From Kitasatospora sp. CB01950 (GTDB taxonomy: Bacteria; Actinomycetota; Actinomycetes; Streptomycetales; Streptomycetaceae): a DNA stretch of 64,000 bases. The notes under the pieces were generated by a model. That model saw only the letters and a list, made by a program, of their open reading frames with translations. It had not been told where the DNA came from and made no database searches. Each line of letters starts with the position of its first letter. The first letter of the stretch is position 1. A program made the translations under genes and the position numbers. Location: the NCBI RefSeq assembly GCF_001905465.1, contig NZ_LISX01000007.1:72891-136890 (forward strand), in the 5' to 3' direction. Positions 31,360-39,779 of this stretch are shown here, piece by piece.

Positions 31360-32379
31360 ATGACCACCGCCGCTCCGCCCGGACTCGACCTGGAGAGGCT
31401 GCGCGCCCACCTGGACGCCGCCCTGCCCGCACCCACCGCCGGACCGCTGGCGGCCCGCCGGTTCGAGGGCGGCCGGTCGAACCTGACCTACCTGGTCGAG
31501 GACGGCGCCTCCCGCTGGGTGCTGCGCCGGCCGCCGCTCGGGCACGTGCTGGCCACCGCGCACGACATGTCCCGCGAGTACCGGGTGCTGGGCGCGCTCG
31601 CCCCGACCGCGGTGCCGGTCCCGCAGCCGGTGCTGCTGGTCGAGGACGACGCGGTGATCGGCGCGCCGTTCTACCTGATGGAGTACGTCGAGGGCACCGC
31701 GCACCGCGACGCCAAAACGCTGGCCGCGCTCGGCGAGCAGCGCGTGCACGGCCTCGGCGTGCGCCTGGTGGACACCCTGGCCGCCCTGCACGCCCTGGAC
31801 CCCGCCGCCGTCGGCCTGTCCGGCTTCGGTCGCCCCGAAGGCTTCCTGGAGCGCCAACTACGCCGCTGGGGAAAGCAGTTGGACGCCTCCCGGAGCCGCG
31901 AACTGCCGGGCGTCGACGAGCTGCACGCACGACTCGCGGACACCCTGCCCGACTCCCCCGCGCCCACGCTGGTGCACGGCGACTACCGCCTGGACAACGT
32001 GCTGGTCGGCCCGGACGACCGGATCACCGCGGTGCTGGACTGGGAGATGTCCACGATCGGCGACCCGCTCACCGACCTCGGCCTGCTGGTGATGTACACC
32101 GAACTGGCCCGCCGCTTCGACGGCGTGCTGCCCGGCGCGGCACTCGCACCCGGCTTCCCCGACACCGACGAACTGGTGCGTCGCTACGCCGAGTTGTCCG
32201 GCCGGGACGTCTCCGGCCTGGGCTGGTACGTGGGTTTCGCCTCGTTCAAGCTGGCGGTGGTGCTGGAGGGCATCCACTTCCGCTGGACGCAGGGCGGCAC
32301 GGTCGGCGCCGGCTTCGACCGGGTCGGCGAACTGGTGCCGCTGTTCGTGGAGTTCGGACGCACGTCGATGGAGGGCTGA
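31360..32379 (+). CDS. ACAD10/11-type phosphotransferase
   Basis: This 339-aa APH-fold kinase has FEGGRSNLTYLVEDGASRWVLRRPP in the N-lobe, catalytic HGDYRLDNVLV and metal-binding VLDWEMSTIGDPLTDL. It lies 3 nt before an acyl-CoA dehydrogenase. Established knowledge: the same pair is fused in human ACAD10/11 and separate in lvaA-lvaC of Pseudomonas, where the kinase phosphorylates 4-hydroxyacyl-CoA so the dehydrogenase can remove it. The same chemistry is likely here. Confidence 0.87.
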   Translation: MTTAAPPGLDLERLRAHLDAALPAPTAGPLAARRFEGGRSNLTYLVEDGASRWVLRRPPLGHVLATAHDMSREYRVLGALAPTAVPVPQPVLLVEDDAVIGAPFYLMEYVEGTAHRDAKTLAALGEQRVHGLGVRLVDTLAALHALDPAAVGLSGFGRPEGFLERQLRRWGKQLDASRSRELPGVDELHARLADTLPDSPAPTLVHGDYRLDNVLVGPDDRITAVLDWEMSTIGDPLTDLGLLVMYTELARRFDGVLPGAALAPGFPDTDELVRRYAELSGRDVSGLGWYVGFASFKLAVVLEGIHFRWTQGGTVGAGFDRVGELVPLFVEFGRTSMEG

Positions 32380-32382
32380 GCA

Positions 32383-33612
32383 ATGGATTTCGCGTACGAC
32401 GCCAGGACGACCCATCTGCTGGGTGAACTCGGCGCGTTCATGGACGAGTTCGTGTACCCGGCGGAGGCGGTGCTGGCCGAGCAGCTGGCCGACCCGAAGC
32501 GCGAGCCGTGGCACATCCCGCCGGTGATCGGCGAGTTGCGGGCGGCGGCGAAGGCGCGCGGCCTGTGGAACCTCTTCTTTGTGGACAGACACGGCCTGCC
32601 GGGCGAGCACGGCGCCGGACTGACCAACCTCCAGTACGCGCCGCTGGCCGAACTCACCGGCCGCTCCGTCCTGTTGGCCCCGGCGGCGGTCAACTGCGCG
32701 GCCCCCGACACCGGCAACATGGAACTGCTCGCCCAGTTCGGCTCCCCCGAGCAGCGCGAGCAGTGGCTGCGCCCGCTGCTGGACGGCACCGTCCGCTCGG
32801 CGTTCGCGATGACCGAGCCGGACGTGGCCTCCTCGGACGCCACCAACATCACCACCCGGGTCGAGCGGGACGGCGACGAGTACGTGGTCAACGGCCGCAA
32901 GTGGTACATCACCGGGGCGATGAACCCGGACTGCCGGCTGCTGATCGTGATGGGCAAGACCGACCCGGACGCCGAGGTGCACCGGCAGCAGTCGATGATC
33001 CTGGTGCCGCGCGACACCCCGGGCGTCCAAGTGCTGCGCGGCATGCGGGTGTTCGGCTACGAGGACGCCGACCACGGCGGGCACGCCGAGATCCTGTTCG
33101 AGGACGTCCGGGTGCCGGTCGCGAACCTGCTCGGCGAGGAGGGCTCCGGTTTCGCGATCGCCCAGGCCCGGTTGGGGCCGGGCCGGATCCACCACTGCAT
33201 GCGGGCCATCGGTATCGCCGAACGGGCCCTCGAACTGACCTGCCGTCGGGTCAACTCCCGTGTCGCGTTCGGCCGTCCGCTCGCGGACCAGGGCGTGGTG
33301 CAGGACTGGGTCGCCGAGGCCCGGGTCCGGATCGAGCAGGCCCGGCTGCTGGTGCTGAAGACCGCGTGGCTGATGGACACCGTCGGCAACCGGGGTGCGC
33401 ACACCGAGATCCAGGCCATCAAGATCGCCGTCCCGTCCACCGTCGAGTGGATCCTCGACAAGGCCGTCCAGGCGCACGGCGCGGCCGGCGTCAGCCAGGA
33501 CACCGCCCTCGCCCAACTCTGGTCCGGCAACCGCACCTTGCGACTGGCCGACGGCCCGGACGAGGTCCACAAGCGCTCGCTGGCACGGCGGGAGCTGAAG
33601 AAGTACCGCTGA
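32383..33612 (+). CDS. Acyl-CoA dehydrogenase (ACAD10/11-like)
   Basis: This 409-aa flavoprotein has the classic ACAD signatures: AFAMTEPDVASSDATNI, INGRKWYITGA-like VNGRKWYITGAMNP, and C-terminal ALAQLWSGNRTLRLADGPDEVH with RRVNSRVAFGRPLADQG. Length and motifs fit the medium/long-chain acyl-CoA dehydrogenase group linked to APH kinases. It is translated from ATG 32383, 3 nt after the kinase stop, and a strong terminator follows. Confidence 0.92.
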   Translation: MDFAYDARTTHLLGELGAFMDEFVYPAEAVLAEQLADPKREPWHIPPVIGELRAAAKARGLWNLFFVDRHGLPGEHGAGLTNLQYAPLAELTGRSVLLAPAAVNCAAPDTGNMELLAQFGSPEQREQWLRPLLDGTVRSAFAMTEPDVASSDATNITTRVERDGDEYVVNGRKWYITGAMNPDCRLLIVMGKTDPDAEVHRQQSMILVPRDTPGVQVLRGMRVFGYEDADHGGHAEILFEDVRVPVANLLGEEGSGFAIAQARLGPGRIHHCMRAIGIAERALELTCRRVNSRVAFGRPLADQGVVQDWVAEARVRIEQARLLVLKTAWLMDTVGNRGAHTEIQAIKIAVPSTVEWILDKAVQAHGAAGVSQDTALAQLWSGNRTLRLADGPDEVHKRSLARRELKKYR

Positions 33613-33617
33613 CCGGA

Positions 33618-33655
33618 CGGGGAAGGGGCCGCCCGAACGGGCCGCCCCTTCCCCG
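33618..33655. terminator. Bidirectional terminator between convergent operons
   Basis: GGGGAAGGGGC and its complement GCCCCTTCCCC frame a smaller GCCC-GAAC-GGGC hairpin. It lies between the ACAD stop (33612) and the quinone-oxidoreductase stop (33664), so it can serve both directions. Confidence 0.75.
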
Positions 33656-33663
33656 TACTTGGC

Positions 33664-34632
33664 CTAGGGAAGAACGGCGATCCGGCCGGTGGTGGCGCCG
33701 GTGGCGACCCGGTGGACGGCCTCGGCTGCGGCGGCGAGCGGGACGCGGTCGGAGATCAGCGGGCGGACCACGCCGGCGGCGGCGAGGGCGGTCAGCGCGT
33801 CGTGGCAGTCCCGTACCGCCTGCGGGTCCTTGGCCACGTACAGGCCCCAATGCAGGCCCAGCACCGAGTAGTTCTTCACCAGGGCGTGGCCGAGCGCCGG
33901 CGCGGGGATGTCGCCGGAGGCGAAGCCGACCACCACGATGCGGCCCTCGAAGGCGATGCACTTGGTGGAGCCGGTGAAGGCACTGCCGCCGACCGGGTCG
34001 AAGACCACGTCGGCGCCGCGGCCCCCGGTGGCCGCCTTCACGGCGGCGACGAAGTCCTCGGCCTTCCGGTCGACCACCAGGTCGGCCCCCAACTCCCTTG
34101 CCGCAGCGGTCTTTTCCGGCCCGCCGACGACGGCGACGACGAACGCCCCGGCGGCCTTGCCGAGTTGCACGGCGGCGCTGCCGACGCCGCCGGCCGCGGC
34201 ATGCACCAGCAGCGTCTCGCCGGCCGCCAGGCGGGCCCGGCGGTGCAGCGCGAACCAGGCGGTCTGGTAGGCGATGAGCAGCGCGGACGCCTCGGCGTCG
34301 TCCAGGCTCTCGGGGGCGGGCAGCGCGGTGGCGGCGTCCATCAGCGCGTACTCGGCGAACGCGCCGGACGGCAACGCGGCCGTGCCGACCAGGCGTTCAC
34401 CGGCACGCGGGCCCTCGGCGACCTCGCCGCAGAGTTCCACGCCGGGGGTGTACGGCAGCGGCGGGCGCACCTGGTAGAGCCCGGCGGCCATCAGCGCGTC
34501 CGGGAAGTTGACGGCGGCGGCCCGGACCCGGACGAGCAGCTGCCCGTCGCCGGGGACGGGCCGGTCGGCGTCCTCCACCTGCTTCATCACGTCCAGCGGG
34601 GCGCCGAGTTCGGCGATCTGCCAGGCTCTCAT
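33664..34632 (-). CDS. NADPH:quinone oxidoreductase family protein (MDR)
   Basis: This 322-aa zinc-free medium-chain reductase starts at ATG 34632, overlapping the SDR stop. It has the GroES-like start (VRVRAAAVNFPDALMAAGLY, LPYTPGVELCGEV) and the nucleotide-binding HAAAGGVGSAAVQLGKAAG. It is last in a three-gene minus-strand operon under the CTAAGCAAGCGCTTAG operator. It probably reduces an enoyl-type or quinone intermediate of the acyl-CoA pathway. Confidence 0.88.
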   Translation of the reverse strand: MRAWQIAELGAPLDVMKQVEDADRPVPGDGQLLVRVRAAAVNFPDALMAAGLYQVRPPLPYTPGVELCGEVAEGPRAGERLVGTAALPSGAFAEYALMDAATALPAPESLDDAEASALLIAYQTAWFALHRRARLAAGETLLVHAAAGGVGSAAVQLGKAAGAFVVAVVGGPEKTAAARELGADLVVDRKAEDFVAAVKAATGGRGADVVFDPVGGSAFTGSTKCIAFEGRIVVVGFASGDIPAPALGHALVKNYSVLGLHWGLYVAKDPQAVRDCHDALTALAAAGVVRPLISDRVPLAAAAEAVHRVATGATTGRIAVLP

Positions 34633-35438
34633 CGGGTCTCCTCCCGGGCCTCGATGTGCTGCTGGAGCCGGTTCATGCCGTGCAGCCAGCGGTCGGGGGT
34701 GGTGGCGCGGGCCGCGTAGTAGTCGGCGACCTCGGGGTGCGGCAGGATCAGGAACTCGCCCGCCGCCATCCCCCGCAGGGCGGCCTCGGCGACCTCGGCG
34801 GGCTCGATGGCGGTGGGCGCGAGCAGCACCTGCCCGTGCTCGCCGGTGTCGTCCAGCATCCTGGTCCGCACGCCCTGCGGGCACAGCGCGTGCACCTGGA
34901 TACCGCGGTGCCGGTAGCTCGCGGACAACCACTCGGCGTAGGCCAGCGCGGCGTGCTTGGTGGCGGCGTACGGCGCGGAGCCGAGCATGGTGAGCAGCCC
35001 GGCGGCGGAGACGGTGGCGAGGAAGCGGCCGCGGCCGCGCTCCAGCCAGTCGGGCAGCAGCAGCCGGCTCGCCCGGACGTGCGCGAGCACGTTGACCTGC
35101 CAGGACTGTTCCCAGGCTTCGGGCGGGGCGTCGGGGCCGCCGGTGGTGGCGACGCCCGCATTGGCGCAGTACAGGTCGACGGCGCCGAGGTGCGCGCGGG
35201 CGGCGTCGATCAGCGCGGCGACGCCCTCGTCGCTCGCAGCGTCGCCGGGGACGGCGTGGGCACCGAGCTCGGCGGCGACGGCGTGGGCGGCGTCCGGGTC
35301 GAGGTCGTTGACCACGACCCGGGCGCCGGCGGCGGTCAGCGCCCGGGCGAGGGCAGCCCCGATGCCGCGGCCGGCGCCGGTGACGACGGCGCCGATGCCC
35401 GCGAACTCGCCTGCGGCCGTGGCCGGTCGGCTGCTCAC
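34629..35438 (-). CDS. SDR-family dehydrogenase
   Basis: This 269-aa protein with a GTG start overlaps both neighbours by 4 nt. Motifs are TGAGRGIGAALARAL, CANAGVATTG (in place of NNAG), catalytic Ser in LATVSAAG and YAATK. The C-terminus is longer than in FabG (MNRLQQHIEAREETR). Likely an acyl-CoA-linked alcohol dehydrogenase of the operon. Confidence 0.88.
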   Translation of the reverse strand: MSSRPATAAGEFAGIGAVVTGAGRGIGAALARALTAAGARVVVNDLDPDAAHAVAAELGAHAVPGDAASDEGVAALIDAARAHLGAVDLYCANAGVATTGGPDAPPEAWEQSWQVNVLAHVRASRLLLPDWLERGRGRFLATVSAAGLLTMLGSAPYAATKHAALAYAEWLSASYRHRGIQVHALCPQGVRTRMLDDTGEHGQVLLAPTAIEPAEVAEAALRGMAAGEFLILPHPEVADYYAARATTPDRWLHGMNRLQQHIEAREETR

Positions 35439-36190
35439 AGCCCGCCGCCGAGGGTGACGCCGCCGTCCACCACCAGGGTCTGGCCGGTGATCCAGCCGGC
35501 GTCCTCGGAGAGCAGGAAGGCGACCGCGCCGGCCACGTCCTCGGGCAGGCCGAGGCGGCCGAGCGGGTAGGCGCGGGCGACCTTCTCCTCACGGCCCTCG
35601 AACAGGGCTTCGGCGAAGCGGGTCTTGACCACGCCGGGGGCGACCGCGTTGACCCGGATGTCGGGGCCGAGTTCGGAGGCGAGTTCCATGGTGAGCCGCA
35701 TCAGCGCGGCCTTGGAGACGCCGTACATGCCGATGCCGTTGGAGGCGCGGATGCCGGCGATGGAGGCGACGTTGACCACCGCGCCGCCGTGCTCGGCCAT
35801 CCAGGCGGCGTGCGCGCGGCGGGTCCAGGCCAGCGGGGCGAGCACGTTGACAGCGAGGATCTTCGCGGCGGCGACCGGGTCGGTGTCCAGGATCGGGCCG
35901 TAGATCGGGTTGATGCCGGTGTTGTTGACCAGCAGGTCGAGACGGCCGAAGGTCTCCATCACTCGAGTGACGGTCTCCTCCTGGTGCGCGGCGTCGTCGG
36001 CCTTGCCGGCCACGGCCATCGCGTGGTCGGGGCCGCCGAGTTCGCGCACGGCCTCGTCCAGGGTCTGCCGGGTGCGGGCGGTGAGGCAGACCTTCGCGCC
36101 GCGCTGCACCAGTTCACGTGCGATGCCGAGGCCGATGCCGCGGCTCGCTCCGGTGACCACCGCCACCTTGCCCTTGAACGACACTGTCAT
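35435..36190 (-). CDS. SDR-family dehydrogenase (FabG-like)
   Basis: This 251-aa classical SDR is first in the minus-strand operon. Motifs are TGASRGIGLGIAREL, NNTGINPIYG, catalytic Ser in VNVASIAG, YGVSK, and the C-terminal ITGQTLVVDGGVTLGGGL. The ATG is at 36190; the promoter and operator lie at 36269-36311. Probably a 3-hydroxyacyl-CoA dehydrogenase. Confidence 0.92.
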   Translation of the reverse strand: MTVSFKGKVAVVTGASRGIGLGIARELVQRGAKVCLTARTRQTLDEAVRELGGPDHAMAVAGKADDAAHQEETVTRVMETFGRLDLLVNNTGINPIYGPILDTDPVAAAKILAVNVLAPLAWTRRAHAAWMAEHGGAVVNVASIAGIRASNGIGMYGVSKAALMRLTMELASELGPDIRVNAVAPGVVKTRFAEALFEGREEKVARAYPLGRLGLPEDVAGAVAFLLSEDAGWITGQTLVVDGGVTLGGGL

Positions 36191-36268
36191 CGCCGTACCT
36201 CTCGGATCTGCTGCCAGGGATGGTTCCGCTCGCCCCGCGCCGTCGCCGGTTGCCGCGCGACGCCTTGA

Positions 36269-36311
36269 CTAAGCGCTTGCTTAGCATCTTGGCGACGGGC
36301 GACACTGTCAA
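36269..36311 (-). promoter_or_regulatory. Promoter and TetR-type operator of the SDR/MDR operon
   Basis: Read on the minus strand: -35 TTGACA (36306-36311), 17-nt spacer, -10 GATGCT (36283-36288), then the operator CTAAGCAAGCGCTTAG (36269-36284). The layout copies that at 31285-31327. The TetR gene is divergent, starting at 36371, so the site may also autoregulate it. Confidence 0.75.
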
Positions 36312-36370
36312 CAGTCCGCCCGCCCGGCACCGCCCCCGACCGGCCCGAACCATCTGCGAGGATTGCCCCC

Positions 36371-36997
36371 ATGAACGACCCAGCGACCGCCGCACTGTGG
36401 CCCGGGGAGCGCACCGAGGCAGCCCGGCGACTGCTGCTGGCCGCCGTGGACTCCTTCGCCCGCCGCGGCTACCACGCCACCACCACCCGGGACATCGCCA
36501 CCGCCGCCGGCATGAGCCCCGCCGCGCTGTACATCCACTACCCGTCGAAGGCCGCGCTGCTCGCCGAGATCTCCCGCACCGGCCACCGGGCGACGCTGGA
36601 CCTGGTGGAGCGGGCCGAGGCCTCCGCCACCGACCCGGTCGCCCAGATGCGTGCCCTGGCCGAGGCGTTCACCACCTGGCACGCCCGCGGCCACACGGTC
36701 GGGCGGATCGTCAACCACGAGCTGCACGCGCTGCCCGAGGAGGACTTCGCGGCCGTCGCCGAACTGCGCATCCGGATCGAGGAGACGGTGCTGCGGATCA
36801 TCGCGCGCGGGGTGTCGGAAAACGCTTTCCAGGTGCCCGACCAGCGCACCGCGGCCCGCGCCGTCACCTCGCTCGGCATCGACGTCTCACGCTGGTACAC
36901 CGAGCGCAGCAGCGAGTCGCCGGAGGAACTGGGCCGGCGCTACGGCCAGTTGGTGCTGCGCATGCTGGGCGCACCGGCCGCCGCGACCGAGGACTGA
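36371..36997 (+). CDS. TetR-family regulator of the acyl-CoA regulon
   Basis: This 208-aa protein is read from ATG 36371. The N-terminal helix-turn-helix (ARRLLLAAVDSFARRGYHAT, TTRDIATAAGMSPAALYIHY, KAALLAEI) is typical TetR. The ligand domain (residues 60-200) contains NHELHALPEEDFAAV. It is divergent from the SDR operon and is the natural binder of the repeated CTAAGCAAGCGCTTAG sites. An acyl-CoA ligand is likely by analogy with other TetR regulators of fatty-acid genes. Confidence 0.9.
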   Translation: MNDPATAALWPGERTEAARRLLLAAVDSFARRGYHATTTRDIATAAGMSPAALYIHYPSKAALLAEISRTGHRATLDLVERAEASATDPVAQMRALAEAFTTWHARGHTVGRIVNHELHALPEEDFAAVAELRIRIEETVLRIIARGVSENAFQVPDQRTAARAVTSLGIDVSRWYTERSSESPEELGRRYGQLVLRMLGAPAAATED

Positions 36998-37031
36998 CCG
37001 GGGGCGCCGGCTCGGTTGCGCAGAACCGGCC

Positions 37032-37805
37032 TCAGCGAGGGGCCGTGAGGATCGAGAACCGGCCGCCCTCGGGGTCGGCGAGGCGCGCGACCCGCCCGTA
37101 CGGGGAGTCGGCGGGCCCGTCGAGGACGCGTCCGCCGAGGGCGGTGGCGCGGCGAGCGATCGCGTCGGTGTCGGCGGCCGAGAAGAACACCTCCCAGTGC
37201 GGGGCGAGGTCGTGCGCCATCCGCAGCGCGGCCACGCTGCGGCCCTCGGAGCGCAGCACCACCCGCTCGTGCTCGTAGCGGACCTCGAACTCGGCCGGGT
37301 CGCGGCCGTCCCAGCGGAACACCTCGCCGTAGAACAGCGCGGCGGCGAACGGGTCGGCGGTGCGCAGCTCGATCCAGGCGGGCGCGCCGGGGGCGGTCAT
37401 CCAGGTGTCCTCGCCGGGTTCGCCCTCCCAGATGCCGAACGTCGCCCCGAACGGGTCGGCGGCCAGCGCCACCCGGCCCGCGTCGAACGCCAGCGGGCCG
37501 ACCGCCAGCGTGCCGCCGCGCTCGCGGACGCCGTCGGCGGCCCGGTCGGCGCTCTCGATGCCGAAGTAGGTGGTCCAGGCGACCGGGCGTTCCCAGGAGC
37601 TGTCCAACTGGCTCAGCCCGGCGACCTCCACACCGTCGACGGTGGCGCGCACGTACGGGCCCCAGCGGTCCGGGCCCGGGACGAACTCCCAACCCAGCAG
37701 CGGCCCGTAGAACCGCTGCGCGGCGTCCATGTCGCGGACCGTGAGGCCCGCCCAGCACGGCACCGCGGGCACACAGCGCACCGTGGCCGTTCGCTCCGCC
37801 ACCAT
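37032..37805 (-). CDS. Two-domain VOC-family protein (glyoxalase/bleomycin-resistance fold)
   Basis: This 257-aa protein contains two VOC domains: residues 14-125 (CWAGLTVRDMDAAQRFYGPL, YFGIESADRAADGVRERGG, DPFGATFGIWEG) and 135-257 (WIELRTADPFAAALFYGEVF, DPEGGRFSIL). Metal ligands are only partly conserved. Members detoxify or bind small molecules. It stands between the TetR gene and the ferredoxin reductase. Confidence 0.87.
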   Translation of the reverse strand: MVAERTATVRCVPAVPCWAGLTVRDMDAAQRFYGPLLGWEFVPGPDRWGPYVRATVDGVEVAGLSQLDSSWERPVAWTTYFGIESADRAADGVRERGGTLAVGPLAFDAGRVALAADPFGATFGIWEGEPGEDTWMTAPGAPAWIELRTADPFAAALFYGEVFRWDGRDPAEFEVRYEHERVVLRSEGRSVAALRMAHDLAPHWEVFFSAADTDAIARRATALGGRVLDGPADSPYGRVARLADPEGGRFSILTAPR

Positions 37806-38019
37806 CCCTCGGGCTCCCTTCGCCGCTGCCCGGACCGCTTCCGGCCGGGCCCGCCCCAGCCTAGGCCGACGCCCTCGCAGGATCCGGCTCCGCCTCGCGG
37901 GCGGACGGCCGCCCCGTCACCCGGCCGCCGGACCACGCCCTCGAACGGTGCGGATCCCCCGAACGGCAGCGCGGCAGTGCCATGGTCGAAGGAGCCGGAA
38001 GACCGTAAGGAGATGGGGC

Positions 38020-39225
38020 ATGGACACCGGAATCGTGATCATCGGGGCGAGCCTGGCCGGGGCGAAGGCCGCCGAGGCGTTGCGCGCGGAGGGCTACCCG
38101 GGGCCGATCACCCTGGTCGGCGACGAGAGCGAGCGGCCGTACGAACGGCCGCCGCTCTCCAAGGGGTACCTGCTCGGCGACGAGGAGCGGGAGAAGATCT
38201 ACGTCCACCCCGCCGACTGGTACGAGAAGCACGACGTCACCCTCCGCCTGGGCGTCGCCGCCACCGCGATCGACCCGGCCGCGCACACCGTGACCCTCGC
38301 GGACGGCGGACGGCTGCCGTACTCCAAGCTGCTGCTGGCCACCGGTTCCTCGCCGCGCAGCCTGCCCGTGCCGGGCGGCGACGGGGACTTCGTGCAGACC
38401 CTGCGCCGGATCGGCGACAGCGAGCGGCTGAAGGCGGCGTTCCGGCCGGGCGCCCGGGTGGTGATCGTCGGCGCGGGCTGGATCGGCCTGGAGGCGGCGG
38501 CCGCGGCCCGCACCGCCGGGGCGGAGGTCACCGTGCTGGAGGCGGCCGAACTGCCGCTGCTGCGCGTCCTCGGCCGTGAGGTCGCCCAGGTCTTCGCCGA
38601 CCTGCACCGCGCCCACGGCGTCGACCTGCGCTTCAACGCCAAGGTGGAGGAGCTGCGCGCGGACGGCGTCCGCCTCGCCGACGGCAGTACGGTGCCCGCC
38701 GACGTCCTGCTGGTGGGCGTCGGCGTCAGCCCCAACACGGCGCTCGCCGAGCAGGCCGGGCTGACCGTCGACAACGGCGTCCGCACCGACCAGCACCTGG
38801 CGACCTCGCACCCGGACGTCTTCGCGGCGGGCGACGTGGCAAACGCTTTCCACCCACTGTTCGGGAAGCCGATCCGGGTCGAGCACTGGGCGAACGCGCT
38901 CAACCAGCCGGCCGTCGCCGCGGCCGCGATGCTCGGCAAGGACGCCGGCTACGACCGGGTGCCGTACTTCTTCACGGACCAGTACGACCTGGGCATGGAG
39001 TACACCGGCTACGCGGAGCCCGGCGGCTACGACCGGGTGGTGTTCCGCGGCGACGTCGCCAAGCGGGAGTTCATCGCGTTCTGGCTGTCCGGCGGCAAGG
39101 TGCTGGCCGGGATGAACGTCAACGTCTGGGACGTGACCGACCCGATCCGCGCGCTGGTCCGCTCCGGGCGCGCGGTGGACCCGGAGCGGTTGGCCGACCC
39201 TGCGGTGCCGTTGACCGAAGTCTGA
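38020..39225 (+). CDS. FAD-dependent ferredoxin reductase
   Basis: This 401-aa pyridine nucleotide-disulphide-type reductase starts at ATG 38020 after AAGGAG. It has VIIGASLAGAKAAEALRAEG (FAD), YERPPLSKGYLLG, VVIVGAGWIGLEAAAAARTAGAEVTV[..] (NADH), and VFAAGDVANAFHP (FAD C-motif), then a reductase C-terminal domain. Family members feed electrons to ferredoxins of P450s or Rieske dioxygenases. No ferredoxin or oxygenase gene is next to it; the P450 at 23750 is a distant possible partner. Confidence 0.93.
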   Translation: MDTGIVIIGASLAGAKAAEALRAEGYPGPITLVGDESERPYERPPLSKGYLLGDEEREKIYVHPADWYEKHDVTLRLGVAATAIDPAAHTVTLADGGRLPYSKLLLATGSSPRSLPVPGGDGDFVQTLRRIGDSERLKAAFRPGARVVIVGAGWIGLEAAAAARTAGAEVTVLEAAELPLLRVLGREVAQVFADLHRAHGVDLRFNAKVEELRADGVRLADGSTVPADVLLVGVGVSPNTALAEQAGLTVDNGVRTDQHLATSHPDVFAAGDVANAFHPLFGKPIRVEHWANALNQPAVAAAAMLGKDAGYDRVPYFFTDQYDLGMEYTGYAEPGGYDRVVFRGDVAKREFIAFWLSGGKVLAGMNVNVWDVTDPIRALVRSGRAVDPERLADPAVPLTEV

Positions 39226-39238
39226 CGGCCCGCCGGGG

Positions 39239-39484
39239 TCAGTTGGGACGCTTGACCTCCTCGTGGGCCTTGGTGAGCAGCTGCATGGCGAGGTCGTTCA
39301 GGGCGCGGGCTCCGGCGACCTCCTCGCCGACGCGCAGCTGCGGGCTGTCGGAGTGGTGGCGGGTGGAGTAGCCGTGCGCGCGCAACTCCGTTCCGTCGCC
39401 GAGACGGACCATGGCCGCAGCTCTGGTGCGGTTGCCGTCCTCTTCGAACTCCATCTCGATGTGCCATCCGACCAGCGTCTTCAT
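39239..39484 (-). CDS. DUF1876 domain-containing small protein
   Basis: This 81-aa protein matches the short actinobacterial DUF1876 family (VGWHIEMEFEEDGNRTRAAA, GTELRAHGYSTRHHSDSPQL, EEVAGARALNDLA). The ATG at 39484, 8 nt after GGAGG, was preferred to a GTG three codons upstream. It is cytosolic with an alpha/beta composition and resembles a small dsRBD fold. Function unknown. Confidence 0.85.
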   Translation of the reverse strand: MKTLVGWHIEMEFEEDGNRTRAAAMVRLGDGTELRAHGYSTRHHSDSPQLRVGEEVAGARALNDLAMQLLTKAHEEVKRPN

Positions 39485-39515
39485 GGCCACCACCTCCCGG
39501 GTGGGTACTGGGTGT

Positions 39516-39698
39516 TCAGCTGTCCTGCCGGCTAGTCGTGGAGGACTGGTCGCCGGCGGACTGGTCGCCGGGGGCCGGTTCGCAGCTCTCGCGGCCGGTC
39601 TCCGTGTGCACCACCCGGATCGGGTTGTGCGGGTCGTCGATGTGGACGACCTGCTGCGGCTCGCCGCAGCGCGGGCAGAGCAGGGGTATCGGGTGCAT
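39516..39698 (-). CDS. Small zinc-ribbon-like hypothetical protein
   Basis: A 60-aa frame from ATG 39698 begins MHPIPLLCPRCGEPQQV and has a later single Cys (ESCEPAP), so only three candidate zinc ligands are visible. VVHIDDPHNPIRVVHTETGR is hydrophilic. The tail is Ser/Gln/Asp-rich. Codon use is acceptable. It follows the same direction as the DUF1876 gene. Could be real but is unproven. Confidence 0.45.
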   Translation of the reverse strand: MHPIPLLCPRCGEPQQVVHIDDPHNPIRVVHTETGRESCEPAPGDQSAGDQSSTTSRQDS

Positions 39699-39779
39699 CT
39701 CGGCCGTCCACGCGCCCCGCGGCGGACAGCTCCCGGGCCCGCGTGGCCTCCTCATCCCCAGTGTGCCGCGCCCGGGTGT

